Source: an uncultured Oscillospiraceae bacterium
GTDB lineage: Bacteria; Bacillota; Clostridia; Oscillospirales; Oscillospiraceae
NCBI GenBank assembly: GCA_900756575.1
Contig: CAAEKQ010000182.1
Span: 1 to 48,408 of the forward strand
DNA: 48,408 bases
Direction of reading: 5' to 3'
The notes under the pieces: model-generated
The model's database searches: none
The model's input: only the letters and a program-made list of their open reading frames with translations
What the model was told of the DNA's origin: nothing
Position numbers and translations under genes: made by a program
Part shown: positions 1-9,488 of the stretch, in pieces
Numbering within the stretch: position 1 is the stretch's first letter
Layout of the letters: each line of letters starts with the position of its first letter

Positions 1-3000
1 CATGATCAAGATCTGTCCAGGTCTGGCGAACCACCTGACCATTCTGCGTCAGATAGTTGTAGGTAATGGTGCCGCTGGTTGTCGTAACTGTTTTGCTGTC
101 ACGGATACCGGCAACATCATAGGTGTAACCTGCTGTAGCGCCAGAACTAGCTGCGCGCGCAAGCTGACGGCCATTTTGCCAAGTGAACGTCCAGCTTGTG
201 CCGTTATACCAGTTGGTGGGGTTGCCAATGGCATCGTAGCTGATGCTGTGACCACGGTAGGAGGTCAGCAGATCCAGCCACCCGTTGGTATCTTCGTAGC
301 CATACTCATAGGTAGTGGTGGTGCCGCTGTTCAGTTTCCGGGTCTCGCTGCGGATATTACCATAGGTGTCGTATGTGTAGGTATTGGTACCGTAATAGTT
401 GGTCTCCTGAATCAGCTGCCCCTGCTGGTCATAGGAGTAAGACGCCGCACCACGGACGAATCCCGTTGTAATGGCTGAAATATTGCCTACCTCGTCGTAG
501 GTGTAGTTCAGGCTAAAAGCAGAAACACTGCTGCTGTTGTCCGCTGCATAGCGTACCCGTGCCACCTGCGTGCTGGTCTGGCCGTCTGCCACATTGGTGT
601 AAGTATAAGATTTTTTGTAAATGCCGTTTGTAAGATAACTCAGTCGTTTCAGGGCATCATAGGTGAAGCGATATCCGGCTGCTCCTTCCAGGCCAACTTC
701 GGTCAGGCTGCCGTCCTTATCCGAGTAGGTAAACGACTCCTTGTAAAGCGTGTTACCCAACTGCCAGGACTGACTGGTCAGGCGGTTTTCCGTATCGTAT
801 AGATGCTCGGTGCGTTGCTGAACCACATCATTATCTGTCTGGTAGCTATGAATCAGTCGGTCAAGGCTGTCGTATTCATAGTTTACCGCTTTTCCGGTGG
901 TCACGTCAAGCTTTTTCGCCAAATCGCCCTCAGCGTTGTAGAAATACTGATATTTCAGCGTGTCGCCCCACTTTTCCTCGGTAACGCGGTCCAGACTGTC
1001 GTAGGTGTAGCTGACCGTTGCACCGTTTCCATAGGTCATGGAGCGGAGGTTACCATTCTGTGAGCCGTAATCATAGCTGGCCAACTCTCGGCTGCCTACA
1101 GAGATGCTGGTCATATTGCCGAAGCTGTCGTAGCCCATGTTGTAATATTGGGTCTGCTTCGTGCCGCCCAACGTAATGAAACCGCTGCGCCGCACTGTAA
1201 CCAGGTTGCCGCAGGAGTATTCATAGCCAGTGGAGATTACTTTGTCGATATAATTCGTTTTGGAACGGCCACTTTCAGCAAAATAGCTATGGTAGTTGGT
1301 TGTCCCCTTGGCATCCTTCTGGGAGCTTACAGTGCGCTGGGTATTATAGGTGTATGTTGTCGTACTTCCATTGGCATCCGTCTGGCTGGTCATCTGGGTG
1401 CCGTCGTCAGAATACGCCGCAGAAGTGACAATCTTTCCGGCAGAAGAATTGCTGTCGGAGGACAGGGTGGTTCCAGTGCTGTTTCCATAGTTGTCATAGG
1501 TGATGTTCATGGAAACATTGTCGTTGGTGATCTTCGTGACCAGGTGATTGTTGTTGCTGTTTTCGTATTTGTAGGTATAAGTACCGTTTGCTTTGGTCTT
1601 CGCCTCGGTCAGATTATTTCCCGCTGAGTAGGAGAAATCACTGCCGGAGCCTGCTGCATTGACTGCCGTAAGATTGCCCTTGGAATCATAGGTATAGGTG
1701 CTGCAGGGCTCCTGACGGAGGGAGATGTTGTCAAAAGCTGCGCCCATGGCGGTGCTTCCGTCCAGATTGCCGTCGTATGCCAGAATTACGGTGATGGTGC
1801 TCAGGGTTTTGCTCTGGTTTGCCTTTTTCGGCGCAATCACGCAGGAGGCATACTGCCACAAGGGATAGTCGTCATTAAAAGGCATATAGAAGTATTCTTT
1901 TGTGCCATCGGAGTAATTGCATCGTGCAATCAGGCCGAAATATCGTTTGGAATTGTTTTCGGCAGTAGAATCCGTCAACGCCGTCTCATTATTCGCCGCA
2001 GCATAGGCGGCACCCCAGCCGGAGAGCAGATAGGTATCGGTAGCGGGCTTGTTAATGGGGATGGTCTGGCTGGAGCGCTTCATGCCATAGGGATTGCCCC
2101 AGAGATAGCCAATATAATTGCTTTCGTTGCCCGTTTCATTATAAAGATGTAGATTGGTGGTCGTCCACTCCTGGGGATCCGTGACGCTGCGGAACCAGCC
2201 GTTTTGCAGCAGATTTGCGGTAGAAGCGGCACTTCCGCGCTCTAGCTGCAAATCATCATAGTAAACAGGGCCATAAGCGTTCTCAGCCAGCACCATGCAG
2301 CGATAGGTACCGACAGTGGGGACGGTATAAGTGACGTGTACGCGCTCCCAGCCATCATCCACATTTGCATTGGTAGCATAATTGACCTTGATTCCTCTGG
2401 CGAGGAACTTACCGTTCTTGTCTGCAAAAGCTGCGTATATGCCGCCGTTGGTGTCACAGCTAAGCAGCCCTGTTGTGTTGACGTAAGCAGAGAAGGTATA
2501 GGTGCCCGGCGAAAGCGTAACCGTTTGATACATTCCAGCATACCGAGTACCACTGGAATCTGCGGTGGATGCGCTGCTCAGATAAGATTTTATTGCACTG
2601 GTTCCGTGGTGTGCTTTTTCGCCGGTTTTTACAACCGCATTCTTCTTGGAATAGCTTCCCTCATCCGGATAGGTTATGCGAGTCCAGTAAGACGCGGCGG
2701 TGGAGAAGCTATCGTGGGTTTCCAGTCCGCCTGCAACCAGCAGGTTGATGCCATTTTGACCACTTTGCGCATCCTTTTCGATACGGTTGTTCTTGCCGCT
2801 GCGGGATGTGTTGGTGGTATAGGCTGCTGCGGTTACGCCCAGGACTTCGCGCTCAGAGTTGTCGAGTGTGACGGCATTGATGGTTCGTCCGGCGTAGTCA
2901 AAGGTGTACTTTGTTACGATGTCATCATCCGTGGTTGCCTCTCTGTCATCTCCGACATAGCGGTATTTTGTCTCCTGCACACCGTTTTTCTGCCGAAGTA

Positions 3001-5829
3001 TTTTAGAGCCTCTTGCCGAATCTGTATATTCTTCAATCGAGCTGATTTCAGTGCCGCTATAGCCGTATTCTACGCCATACTTTGACTCATCGTCATAAGC
3101 ACTGTTTAGCCAGCCAGAGCTATATCCGTATGTTGCCGTGGTTTTATCGGGATGGGTAACCTTTGTTAAATACGCACTGTTTCCGGTTAGATCGGAATAT
3201 TCGAATGTGGTTGTACGATCCGCATAATCCGTAATCGAGGCAAGATAATGATTCTGGTCATAGGTAAGGGTGCATATCTTACTTCCTTTATCACTTCCAC
3301 TGCCGACCGCATAAATTGCGGAGAGATAGCTGCCCTTTGTGCTGGGATACCAGCCGGTTCCTGTTGCAGAAAAGCTTTTTCCATTGTAGACAAAGCAAAT
3401 CCGGTTTCCATTGGCATCCTTGATATATGTCAGATAACTATTGTAGAAGAAACGGGTATTTCCGTCGTCGTCTGTCATGGTATAGGTTGTGATGCCGCCA
3501 CTGGTGCCTGCGGCGATGGTCAGATTAAGCCCATCTTCATCCTTGTATTTTCCGCTGCTGCTATCATAGGTGAAGAAGTGCATGGTACCATCCCCATCGC
3601 GGTAGACCAAATAGGTGGTGTCGCCGATGGTGGTTTTTCCGACACTTTCCTGCGCGGAGAGCTGCCAGCCAAAGCCCGTGCGCATATTGATATAATCTGC
3701 TGCCGTAACGCCCAGCAGCCAGCTGTCAGAAATATTTCCACCGTGGAGATCGCTGTTATATACATGGCTCAGCGTGAAGGGCATAGAGGTGCTGGGGAAA
3801 GAAAGGTCTTCTTTTACAATGGTCAGCGCAGAGGAATAGTCGCCGACATATCCACTGCCTGCCCGGAGAATATTCTGTTCTTCATAGGTGTAGTAGCTTT
3901 CAATACCGGTGGTATTGCGGTAGCTAATAATGACAACTGCGGTGTTCGCATAGTTAAACCAGGCTCGATATGCTGTGCTGCTGGTTTGATCGGATGTTAC
4001 CGCAAGGTTGCAGCTGGTGCTTCCGTTGGCATACCAGTCCTTTGCGGCACGAGTTACGTCCCAGCAGCGATAGCTTCCGATTTCGTTGCCATGGGTAATG
4101 ACATAATCCATGGCATAATCATAAGCGGGCTTGCTATCCCAGGTCAGGTTTGTAAGCCAACTGGTGCCTGACGGAGCATTGGGAACATTTCGAATGGACA
4201 GAACACTTTTGGCACTGCTGTTATACTGCGGTATATAGTCAGTCATATTCAGACCAACAATCGCATCTACGACAGTGTTTCCTACATCGACCTTCGGAAG
4301 CTTGTCAATATGGAAATACATCTCCATCTTGCCGTGGGTCGGGTGATAGCCACAAGCCATCTGTGTGCCAGATACGCTGGTAGTCGAACTATTCTCTGCT
4401 GCGGTAGCGCCGGTAAACTTGCTTTCGTTTTTCTTGCTAAAAATCGTGGGATCAATGGTAACCGGATAAGCTCTTTCCTCTGCCTCCAACCACTGTGCGT
4501 CCGCATCGACAGTGAGGAGATAGCTGTCCTCCAGCTGCGTCAGCGAATAGGATACTGCGTCGGAGACCTCTCCGTTTGCATCAATCATAAACGGAGCCGG
4601 GATTTCATACACAGGCTGCTCCTGATCATCTGTCATTAAAATGCTGCCGTCTTCCTGCAGTGTCGGTGTCAGATTGGCAAGATCCAGCCGGAAGCAATAC
4701 CGATACGGCGCGGAAGCTGCATCATCGTTTGCTGCTTGCTCCTGCGGTGCTTTTAGAATGATGCTCTCTTTAATATTGTAGCTGAACAGGTCATACTGCA
4801 GATCCACATCTTCGTACACATTCTCATAGAGAACGGTAGATTGAAGGGCTGCCGGAATGACGTCGGTTTTCTTGCGGGGTTCCTCGCTGGTGCTCTGGTA
4901 AGTCGCAACGGCAGAAACCAGGTCATCCTCTGCAATTTTGGCAGTTGCGTCACGGTTAAACGGGAGAAGCTGGTCCTGTTCTTCCGTTTTCTCCTCGGGT
5001 TCTGCTTCGGCGGCGGGTTTCTGTTCCTCGGGGTTGGCCTCGGGGGCAGGTTCTGCTTCAGGATCGGAGGTTTCCTCGTCAATGGATTCATCTTCCGGCA
5101 ACACCGTTTCGTCTGCAACAGTTGAATCCGCATTCTCTACCTGCTTGGGCTCGGCTGTAACCTCTGCCTGATCCTCCGCGTCAGCTGCTTCCGGAGCAGA
5201 ATCGGGCACTTGGGTGGAATCTGGTTCGTCCGATTCCGCTTCGTCCGGCTCTGTATCCGGTTCCGTGCCAAGGTCTACTGCAACAGGCTTTTTCTCGGAA
5301 GAAGCGCCGTCCCAAAGAGAAACCGACAGCATACTGTCCCCACTGCTGGAGGCCATAATGCTGCCGTCTGCCAGAGATGCAGAGAAGGACTGGGACACAT
5401 CACCGTTTACTGTTTGGTAAACATCGGTGCCGTCATACATGGCAATCGGCTCCAAACGGTTGTCAATGTCCTGCCATTCTCCGTCTTCTTCATAATGCAC
5501 CGGAACGCCATACTCTACAGCAATGAAGCTGCCATCGCTCAGACGGTAGTCCTTCTGGAATTCGTCCCGGGCATCATAGGCTTCGCCGACAATATAGGCA
5601 TCCTCGGCTCTTCCACTTTCCTCATCGTAAATGGGATCTCCGTTTTCATCGGTTGCGTAAATGGGATCTTCATCTACCGGTTCCACGGCATTTCCGTTTT
5701 CATCTGCCGGAATGACTCCAACGGGGGGAGAAACATCGTCTGATGCCAGCGCTTCGAAGGGGGCCATTTGCAGGAGAAGCGCAAATGCCAGCAACCAGCT
5801 GAGTATACGTTTCGTGCGTTTCTTCATAG
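1..5829 (-). CDS. Large secreted YD/RHS-repeat protein, C-terminus off the left edge, frameshift at start
   Basis: An uninterrupted minus-strand frame runs from about 5818 to the left edge, some 1,940 codons, and the C-terminus is missing. In order it encodes a signal peptide (TKRILSWLLAFALLLQ), an acidic Glu/Pro/Ala-rich linker (about 5290-4970), a DNRLRE-like beta domain (about 4450-3880), an RHS-type 'FTLSHVYNSD' entry segment near 3780, YD repeats, a carbohydrate-binding-like beta-sandwich (about 2560-2230), and many YD repeats (GNLTAV, YDSLDR, YDEVGN) from about 1710 to the edge. Such proteins are secreted or wall-associated, and in RHS families a variable toxin tip follows the repeats; here that tip would lie outside the window. 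The obvious ATG (5829-5827) has a fair ribosome binding site (GAGAGGAAAG) but is one base out of frame with the signal peptide across a run of five A's, so the gene is a sequencing-error case, a pseudogene or a slippage gene. The family call is firm; the exact start is not. Confidence 0.85.
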
Positions 5830-5943
5830 TCACTTTCCTCTCATATTATTCTAAAGTATATGCTTTGCAATTGGATATGCGGACCAAGCATGTATTCACC
5901 AAAGCATATATTTCGTGAATAATATAGTTTGACCACAAATAGA

Positions 5944-5984
5944 AAGCAATACGTTTGGCACGAAACGGTCAAATTACGACGTAA
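5944..5984 (-). promoter_or_regulatory. YD-gene promoter -35 with upstream TTACGTCG box
   Basis: Reading on the minus strand, TTACGTCG occupies 5984-5977. It is followed after exactly 27 nt by TTGCTT (5949-5944), then 17 nt, then TATATT (about 5926-5921) as the -10. The same box stands 27 nt before the -35 of agrD. The promoter is predicted from spacing and consensus only. Confidence 0.5.
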
Positions 5985-6002
5985 CTCGACAAAAAATGAC
6001 AA

Positions 6003-6037
6003 AAACCGGAACGGCAAATGGTTTGCCGTTCCGGTTT
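6003..6037 (-). terminator. Terminator of the XRE-RR-HK operon
   Basis: A perfect 16-bp stem (6003-6018 with 6022-6037, loop TGG) is followed on the minus strand by a T run. It lies 26 bases past the histidine kinase stop and so closes the regulatory operon before the YD gene promoter. Confidence 0.9.
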
Positions 6038-6062
6038 CCTGTTGTTTGGGGTGATGAAAATG

Positions 6063-7322
6063 TTAGCGCAGCGGAAGCTGAATCTGGACGGAAAACACGC
6101 CGTCCTGCTTGCTGACCGTCGTCGTGCCGTGATACTTTGCCACGCAGTTTTTCACATTCCGGATGCCGTACCCGTGCACATCGCCGGGCTTCTTCCCCTG
6201 CTTGGCGGGAATGGGATTGTCGATGGCGTAAAACAGCGTATGGTTTTGCTGCCGCAGCGTGAGGGAGATGGTAGGAGAATCCGCCGCTGGTACCTGCTGA
6301 CAGGCTTCGATGGCGTTATCAATGGTATTGCCCATGATGATGTACAAATCCACCGCGCTGATGGGCAGCTGATCGGAAACCCATACGTTGAAATCCAGGA
6401 AAATCCCCTGATTCTGAACCTGCTCCAGCGCACGCTCCAGAATCCCGTTGACGACGGCATTCCCCACGTCTACGGTTTGATGGATTTCAGACAGCGCCGT
6501 GGTGGCCTGCTGCAAGCTCTGGACGGCGTTTTCCATATCACCGTGCTGGAATAGATCCTGGGTGGCGTTGGTGTATTTCTTGATGTCATGCCAAAGCGCC
6601 CTGGTGGCGTCCCGGGCTTGCTGCTCTTTTTCATAGTAGCTGACCTGAATCTGGAGCTGCTGTTCGGCCAGCTCGCGCATATGGCGCTCGTTGTAGGCGG
6701 TTTTGATGGTTTCGGTGTAGAAGCAAATCACCAGATTGATGTAGAGCAGGCAAGCGCTGTAGATGGCGATATAAAATGCGCTGATGTTCTCGTAGATGGA
6801 CAGCTGTAACAGCAGCGCCTCTGCGAAAATGCTGAATAGCTGCCCCACCACCAGCGGAATCGTCCAGCGGGGAATGATGGAATCGTTCTTGCGGATGATC
6901 TGGGTGGAAATCTGAATGAGAACCAGCACGATCAGCTTGGCAACGACGATACATACTGCTCGGGAGGAGCCGCCATGATCCAGCTGGGAGGTCTGAATCC
7001 CAAGCCGGTTCAGCAGGACGATGGACAGAATATCTGCCACAATGGCCAGCAGATTAAAGGCCAGCGTCGCGTAAATGCCGTTGAGGATCTTGCTGTCGTA
7101 GCCGAATTTTGCAATCAGGACAATGGAGATCAGCGAGTATCCACCGCGAATCATGGCCGGAATGGGGAACACGGAGAGCAGTGCCAGAATGCATCCATAG
7201 AGCACAAAGAGCAGCCGCCGCCGTTTTCGATCCGAGGCAATCGGGGCATAGGCGCGGTTCATGAAATAGCAGAGAAGCAATGTTTCCACGGCGACATTGC
7301 TGAGTTCAACGAAGGTGTTCAA
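6063..7322 (-). CDS. AgrC-like sensor histidine kinase (GHKL family)
   Basis: A 419-residue membrane sensor. The first 205 residues are a string of hydrophobic segments (about six membrane spans), the usual AgrC peptide-sensing domain. A linker helix carries the phospho-acceptor His245 in 'LWHDIKKY'. The GHKL ATPase follows with the N-box around Asn332-Asn336 (GNTIDNAIEA) and the G-box at 383-391 (HGYGIRNVK). In the family, the external cyclic peptide triggers autophosphorylation and transfer to the partner LytTR regulator. The start overlaps or abuts the stop of the regulator gene upstream (7324), so the two are translationally coupled. The adjacent agrD/agrB pair makes the ligand assignment likely. 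Which peptide it actually senses is inference. Confidence 0.92.
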   Translation of the reverse strand: MNTFVELSNVAVETLLLCYFMNRAYAPIASDRKRRRLLFVLYGCILALLSVFPIPAMIRGGYSLISIVLIAKFGYDSKILNGIYATLAFNLLAIVADILSIVLLNRLGIQTSQLDHGGSSRAVCIVVAKLIVLVLIQISTQIIRKNDSIIPRWTIPLVVGQLFSIFAEALLLQLSIYENISAFYIAIYSACLLYINLVICFYTETIKTAYNERHMRELAEQQLQIQVSYYEKEQQARDATRALWHDIKKYTNATQDLFQHGDMENAVQSLQQATTALSEIHQTVDVGNAVVNGILERALEQVQNQGIFLDFNVWVSDQLPISAVDLYIIMGNTIDNAIEACQQVPAADSPTISLTLRQQNHTLFYAIDNPIPAKQGKKPGDVHGYGIRNVKNCVAKYHGTTTVSKQDGVFSVQIQLPLR

Positions 7323-7323
7323 A

Positions 7324-8007
7324 TTATTTGCTCCTTAAAAAGGACTGAAATGCCTGCATAAATTCGTTTTTTCGCAGGGATGCAATGGGGATTTTCGTGC
7401 CGGTGGTCAGGAACAACCGTCGGGCATTGAGATGGTCGATATACGCCAGATTGACATAGAAGCTCTTATGCGGCTGGGCGAAATGGGCACCGTTCAGCAC
7501 GGAGATCACATCGGACAGCGAGGCGCGATAGGGGTAGACCCCGCAGGTGGTGTGTACCTGGAGGACGTGCCCGTAAATCTCGAAATAATAGATGTCCCGG
7601 ATGGACAGAAGAATGGTTTCGCCGCCGGCCGTGATGGGCAATTTTTGCGGCACCACTTCCTCCAGCGCGAGCTTCAAAACGGCGGAAAACGCGTCGTAGG
7701 AAATGGGCTTTTTCAGATATCGGAAGGCCACGCCGTAGCCCAGAATGGTGTAGCTGCTGCTTTTGGTCACAAAGATGATCAGCGGACGCGCCTCATTTTG
7801 CATCAGGGAGACGGCAGCGTCATAGCCATTGGGCGAACGCATTTCGATGTCCATGAAAATGATGTCGAAAAATGTGCTGCTGCTGGCATCTAAGAGATCC
7901 TGCGCGGAAGAAAACAGCGTATAGGGCAGGGTGGCGTCATATCGCAGGAGAAAGGAGTGAAAAAGTTCCAATTCCCTGGGCTCGTCATCACAGATTGCAA
8001 TGCGCAT
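7324..8007 (-). CDS. AgrA-like LytTR response regulator
   Basis: A 227-residue response regulator. The receiver domain (1-120) has the acidic pair Asp7/Asp8, the phospho-acceptor Asp53 (FMDIEM) and the conserved lysine in 'YLKKPI'. A LytTR DNA-binding domain fills about 130-225. LytTR proteins bind direct repeats upstream of weak -35 elements. It lies between the XRE gene and the AgrC-like kinase with gaps of only a few bases. By homology it is the output of the kinase. The shared TTACGTCG boxes upstream of agrD and of the YD gene are the best candidate targets in this window, although binding is not shown. Confidence 0.92.
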   Translation of the reverse strand: MRIAICDDEPRELELFHSFLLRYDATLPYTLFSSAQDLLDASSSTFFDIIFMDIEMRSPNGYDAAVSLMQNEARPLIIFVTKSSSYTILGYGVAFRYLKKPISYDAFSAVLKLALEEVVPQKLPITAGGETILLSIRDIYYFEIYGHVLQVHTTCGVYPYRASLSDVISVLNGAHFAQPHKSFYVNLAYIDHLNARRLFLTTGTKIPIASLRKNEFMQAFQSFLRSK

Positions 8008-8009
8008 CG

Positions 8010-8351
8010 TCAGACCTTCTTTTCGGCGGCTTGGTGTTGTTCGTGCTGGGCGTTGATGAGACGGGCGATTTCCAGCAAAAACGTTTGCTGTTCCTCGTCC
8101 CAGGATTCCATCAAACAGCTGATTTCAAATGCGGCGGCAGACATGGGGGTGGGCGAGGAGCAAACCTCGTCCAGGTCAAATAGGAGCACGGATTTTAACC
8201 GGCGGAGGGTTTCCAGAGACGGATTCGTCTGCCCACGCTCGATTTGGCCCACCAGTGCAACGGAACGCCCGATTTTTGCGGCTAGCTGATCCTGGGTAAG
8301 ACCAAGGCTTTTGCGCCGGGAATAGACAAGCAAACTAAGTTGATTTTCCAT
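8010..8351 (-). CDS. XRE-family HTH regulator heading the agr regulatory operon
   Basis: A 113-residue protein with a Cro/C1-type helix-turn-helix at about residues 6-60 (RKSLGLTQDQLAAKIGRS, then ERGQTNPSLETL). The C-terminal helical tail has no recognised domain. It is the first gene of the three-gene minus-strand operon and ends within a few bases of the response regulator start. Upstream lie two CTATTGYAC motifs, one over the predicted transcription start and one upstream of the -35, which would suit autoregulation. Classical staphylococcal agr loci lack such a regulator, so this is an extra control layer. Its operator is inferred. Confidence 0.85.
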   Translation of the reverse strand: MENQLSLLVYSRRKSLGLTQDQLAAKIGRSVALVGQIERGQTNPSLETLRRLKSVLLFDLDEVCSSPTPMSAAAFEISCLMESWDEEQQTFLLEIARLINAQHEQHQAAEKKV

Positions 8352-8389
8352 TTTGAGTCCTCGTTAGAAATGCAGTGTTACTTTCTTCG

Positions 8390-8466
8390 TACAATAGCGT
8401 TCTTATTATAACTGGTTTATGGGCCATAAATCAAGATAGAAAAACTATTATTGTGCAATAGTACTA
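8390..8466 (-). promoter_or_regulatory. Promoter and candidate operators of the XRE-RR-HK operon
   Basis: On the minus strand, TTGATT and TATAAT are separated by 18 nt. CTATTGTAC lies just after the -10 and CTATTGCAC lies upstream of the -35. The upstream copy sits in a partial palindrome with ACTATT and AATAGT arms. The two matching nonamers flanking the promoter look like regulator half-sites, probably for the adjacent XRE protein. The promoter is well formed; the operator role is inference. Confidence 0.55.
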
Positions 8467-8482
8467 GTGATGTTTTGACGAA

Positions 8483-8546
8483 TTACGTCGCGATAATCAC
8501 GTGTTGCGGCAATGGCATTGTAGCAGAAAATATGACGTGGTATGAT
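8483..8546 (+). promoter_or_regulatory. agrD promoter with TTACGTCG box
   Basis: TTACGTCG (8483-8490) is followed after 27 nt by TTGTAG (8518-8523), 17 nt, and TATGAT (8541-8546). A good Shine-Dalgarno sequence (AAGGAGG, 8565-8571) precedes the agrD ATG. The weak -35 and the upstream box suit an activator-dependent promoter, as expected for an agr P2-type promoter driven by a LytTR regulator. Confidence 0.6.
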
Positions 8547-8578
8547 TTCAATATCAACTTTTACAAGGAGGAAGTAAA

Positions 8579-8731
8579 ATGAAAAGAAAACTGAATACTA
8601 TGGCTAGACGGTTAAGTTCAATTGCTGCTCCGCTTGCATTGGCACTCGCTGTTGTTACGGCAAACTCGACGTGCTGGTGGTTTACTTACCAGCCGGATGT
8701 ACCGGATACTATGAAAAAGTATGTAAAGTAA
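8579..8731 (+). CDS. agrD: AgrD-like cyclic autoinducer peptide precursor (50 aa)
   Basis: A 50-codon gene with a strong ribosome binding site 7 nt before its ATG. The product has a basic amphipathic N-terminus (MKRKLNTMARRL), a hydrophobic membrane-anchoring stretch at residues 14-28 and a core around Cys32: CWWFTYQPDVP, then a charged tail (DTMKKYVK). A single Cys followed by bulky hydrophobic residues and a Y-Q-P-acidic-x-P motif is the pattern of clostridial cyclic-lactone autoinducers. A thiolactone ring on Cys32, probably spanning CWWFT or close to it, is expected after AgrB processing. The agrB start is only 25 bases downstream. The exact mature peptide cannot be read from sequence. 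Confidence 0.9.
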   Translation: MKRKLNTMARRLSSIAAPLALALAVVTANSTCWWFTYQPDVPDTMKKYVK

Positions 8732-8755
8732 TTACATCACGAAAAATCAGGTTTT

Positions 8756-9343
8756 ATGATTCATAAATTGTCTGCGTCCATTGCGAATCGGTGGGTCGAG
8801 CGTGGAATTGTTCAGTCCGAAAATGTGGAAAACTATATCTTTGGCTTGCAATTGGTGCTGTCGGGTCTTATAAACTTTGCGGTGCCAATAGGACTTTCGA
8901 TTTGTTTGGGCGTTCCTGCTGCGTGGATTCCGTTTATGTTGTCATTTGTTCTGCTGAGAATGACAGCGGGCGGTGTCCACGCAAAAACACAGTGGCAGTG
9001 TATCTTGATTTTTTGCAGTGTGTATGGAGTATCATTATTTCTTGCACGGCAGCTGGAAAGCTCTGTGCAGTTTATGGGGCTACTGAGCATTGCAATATTT
9101 TGTATGGTTGTGGTGCTGTTGATTTCACCGGTACCGGCAACCAACAAGCCGCTAACTGCGCATCAAAGCAAGCGAAACCGAACGATCAGCGTTTTTCTTG
9201 CTGGTGCATTTCTACTACCGGCTTTTTTTATGAAAAAGGCTTCTTTTTCGTACACTTTTTATGTTGTACAGTTTTACTTGGGGGAATTGAGCGCTGTTTT
9301 GTCCCTGATCTGGGCAAAGGTGCAAGGTAGGACTGCTGGGTAA
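8756..9343 (+). CDS. agrB: AgrB-like peptide-processing membrane endopeptidase
   Basis: A 195-residue integral membrane protein with about five or six hydrophobic segments. The catalytic pair of the family is present: His75 in 'RMTAGGVHAKT' and Cys82 seven residues later, the same spacing as His77/Cys84 of Staphylococcus aureus AgrB. The family cleaves the AgrD tail and forms the thiolactone. It lies directly downstream of agrD in the same orientation and is presumably co-transcribed with it. The full length and both catalytic residues suggest it is functional. Confidence 0.93.
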   Translation: MIHKLSASIANRWVERGIVQSENVENYIFGLQLVLSGLINFAVPIGLSICLGVPAAWIPFMLSFVLLRMTAGGVHAKTQWQCILIFCSVYGVSLFLARQLESSVQFMGLLSIAIFCMVVVLLISPVPATNKPLTAHQSKRNRTISVFLAGAFLLPAFFMKKASFSYTFYVVQFYLGELSAVLSLIWAKVQGRTAG

Positions 9344-9444
9344 GCATATTTCAATTGGTTTCCATTTGATTATCCGGCGTGCCTATGTATGGAACATAGT
9401 AAAACCCTGGTTGCTTGTTTTTCGTATTCATTGCCGCTCCCCTC

Positions 9445-9488
9445 CGCCCTTTCAATTTGAACAAAATCAAATTGAAAGGGCGTTTTTT
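9445..9488 (+). terminator. Terminator-like hairpin overlapping a downstream ribosome binding site
   Basis: A perfect 15-bp stem (9445-9459 with 9468-9482, 8-nt loop) is followed by six T's and then directly by the ATG of the sigma-like gene at 9489. It is a textbook terminator for agrDB. The right arm also contains AAAGGG, the only Shine-Dalgarno candidate for the next gene, so it could act as an attenuator as well. Confidence 0.85.

Noticed and set aside
61..330. Short matches to the tRNA-Leu 3' end (TGGTGCCGCT) as a left attachment site
   Set aside because: Only about ten bases match, they fall inside YD-repeat codons and occur more than once, so they are chance matches.
2..5743. Several plus-strand open frames of 80-310 codons in the first 5.7 kb
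   Set aside because: They lie opposite the continuous YD-repeat frame, have no ribosome binding sites or recognisable domains, and arise from its repetitive codon pattern.
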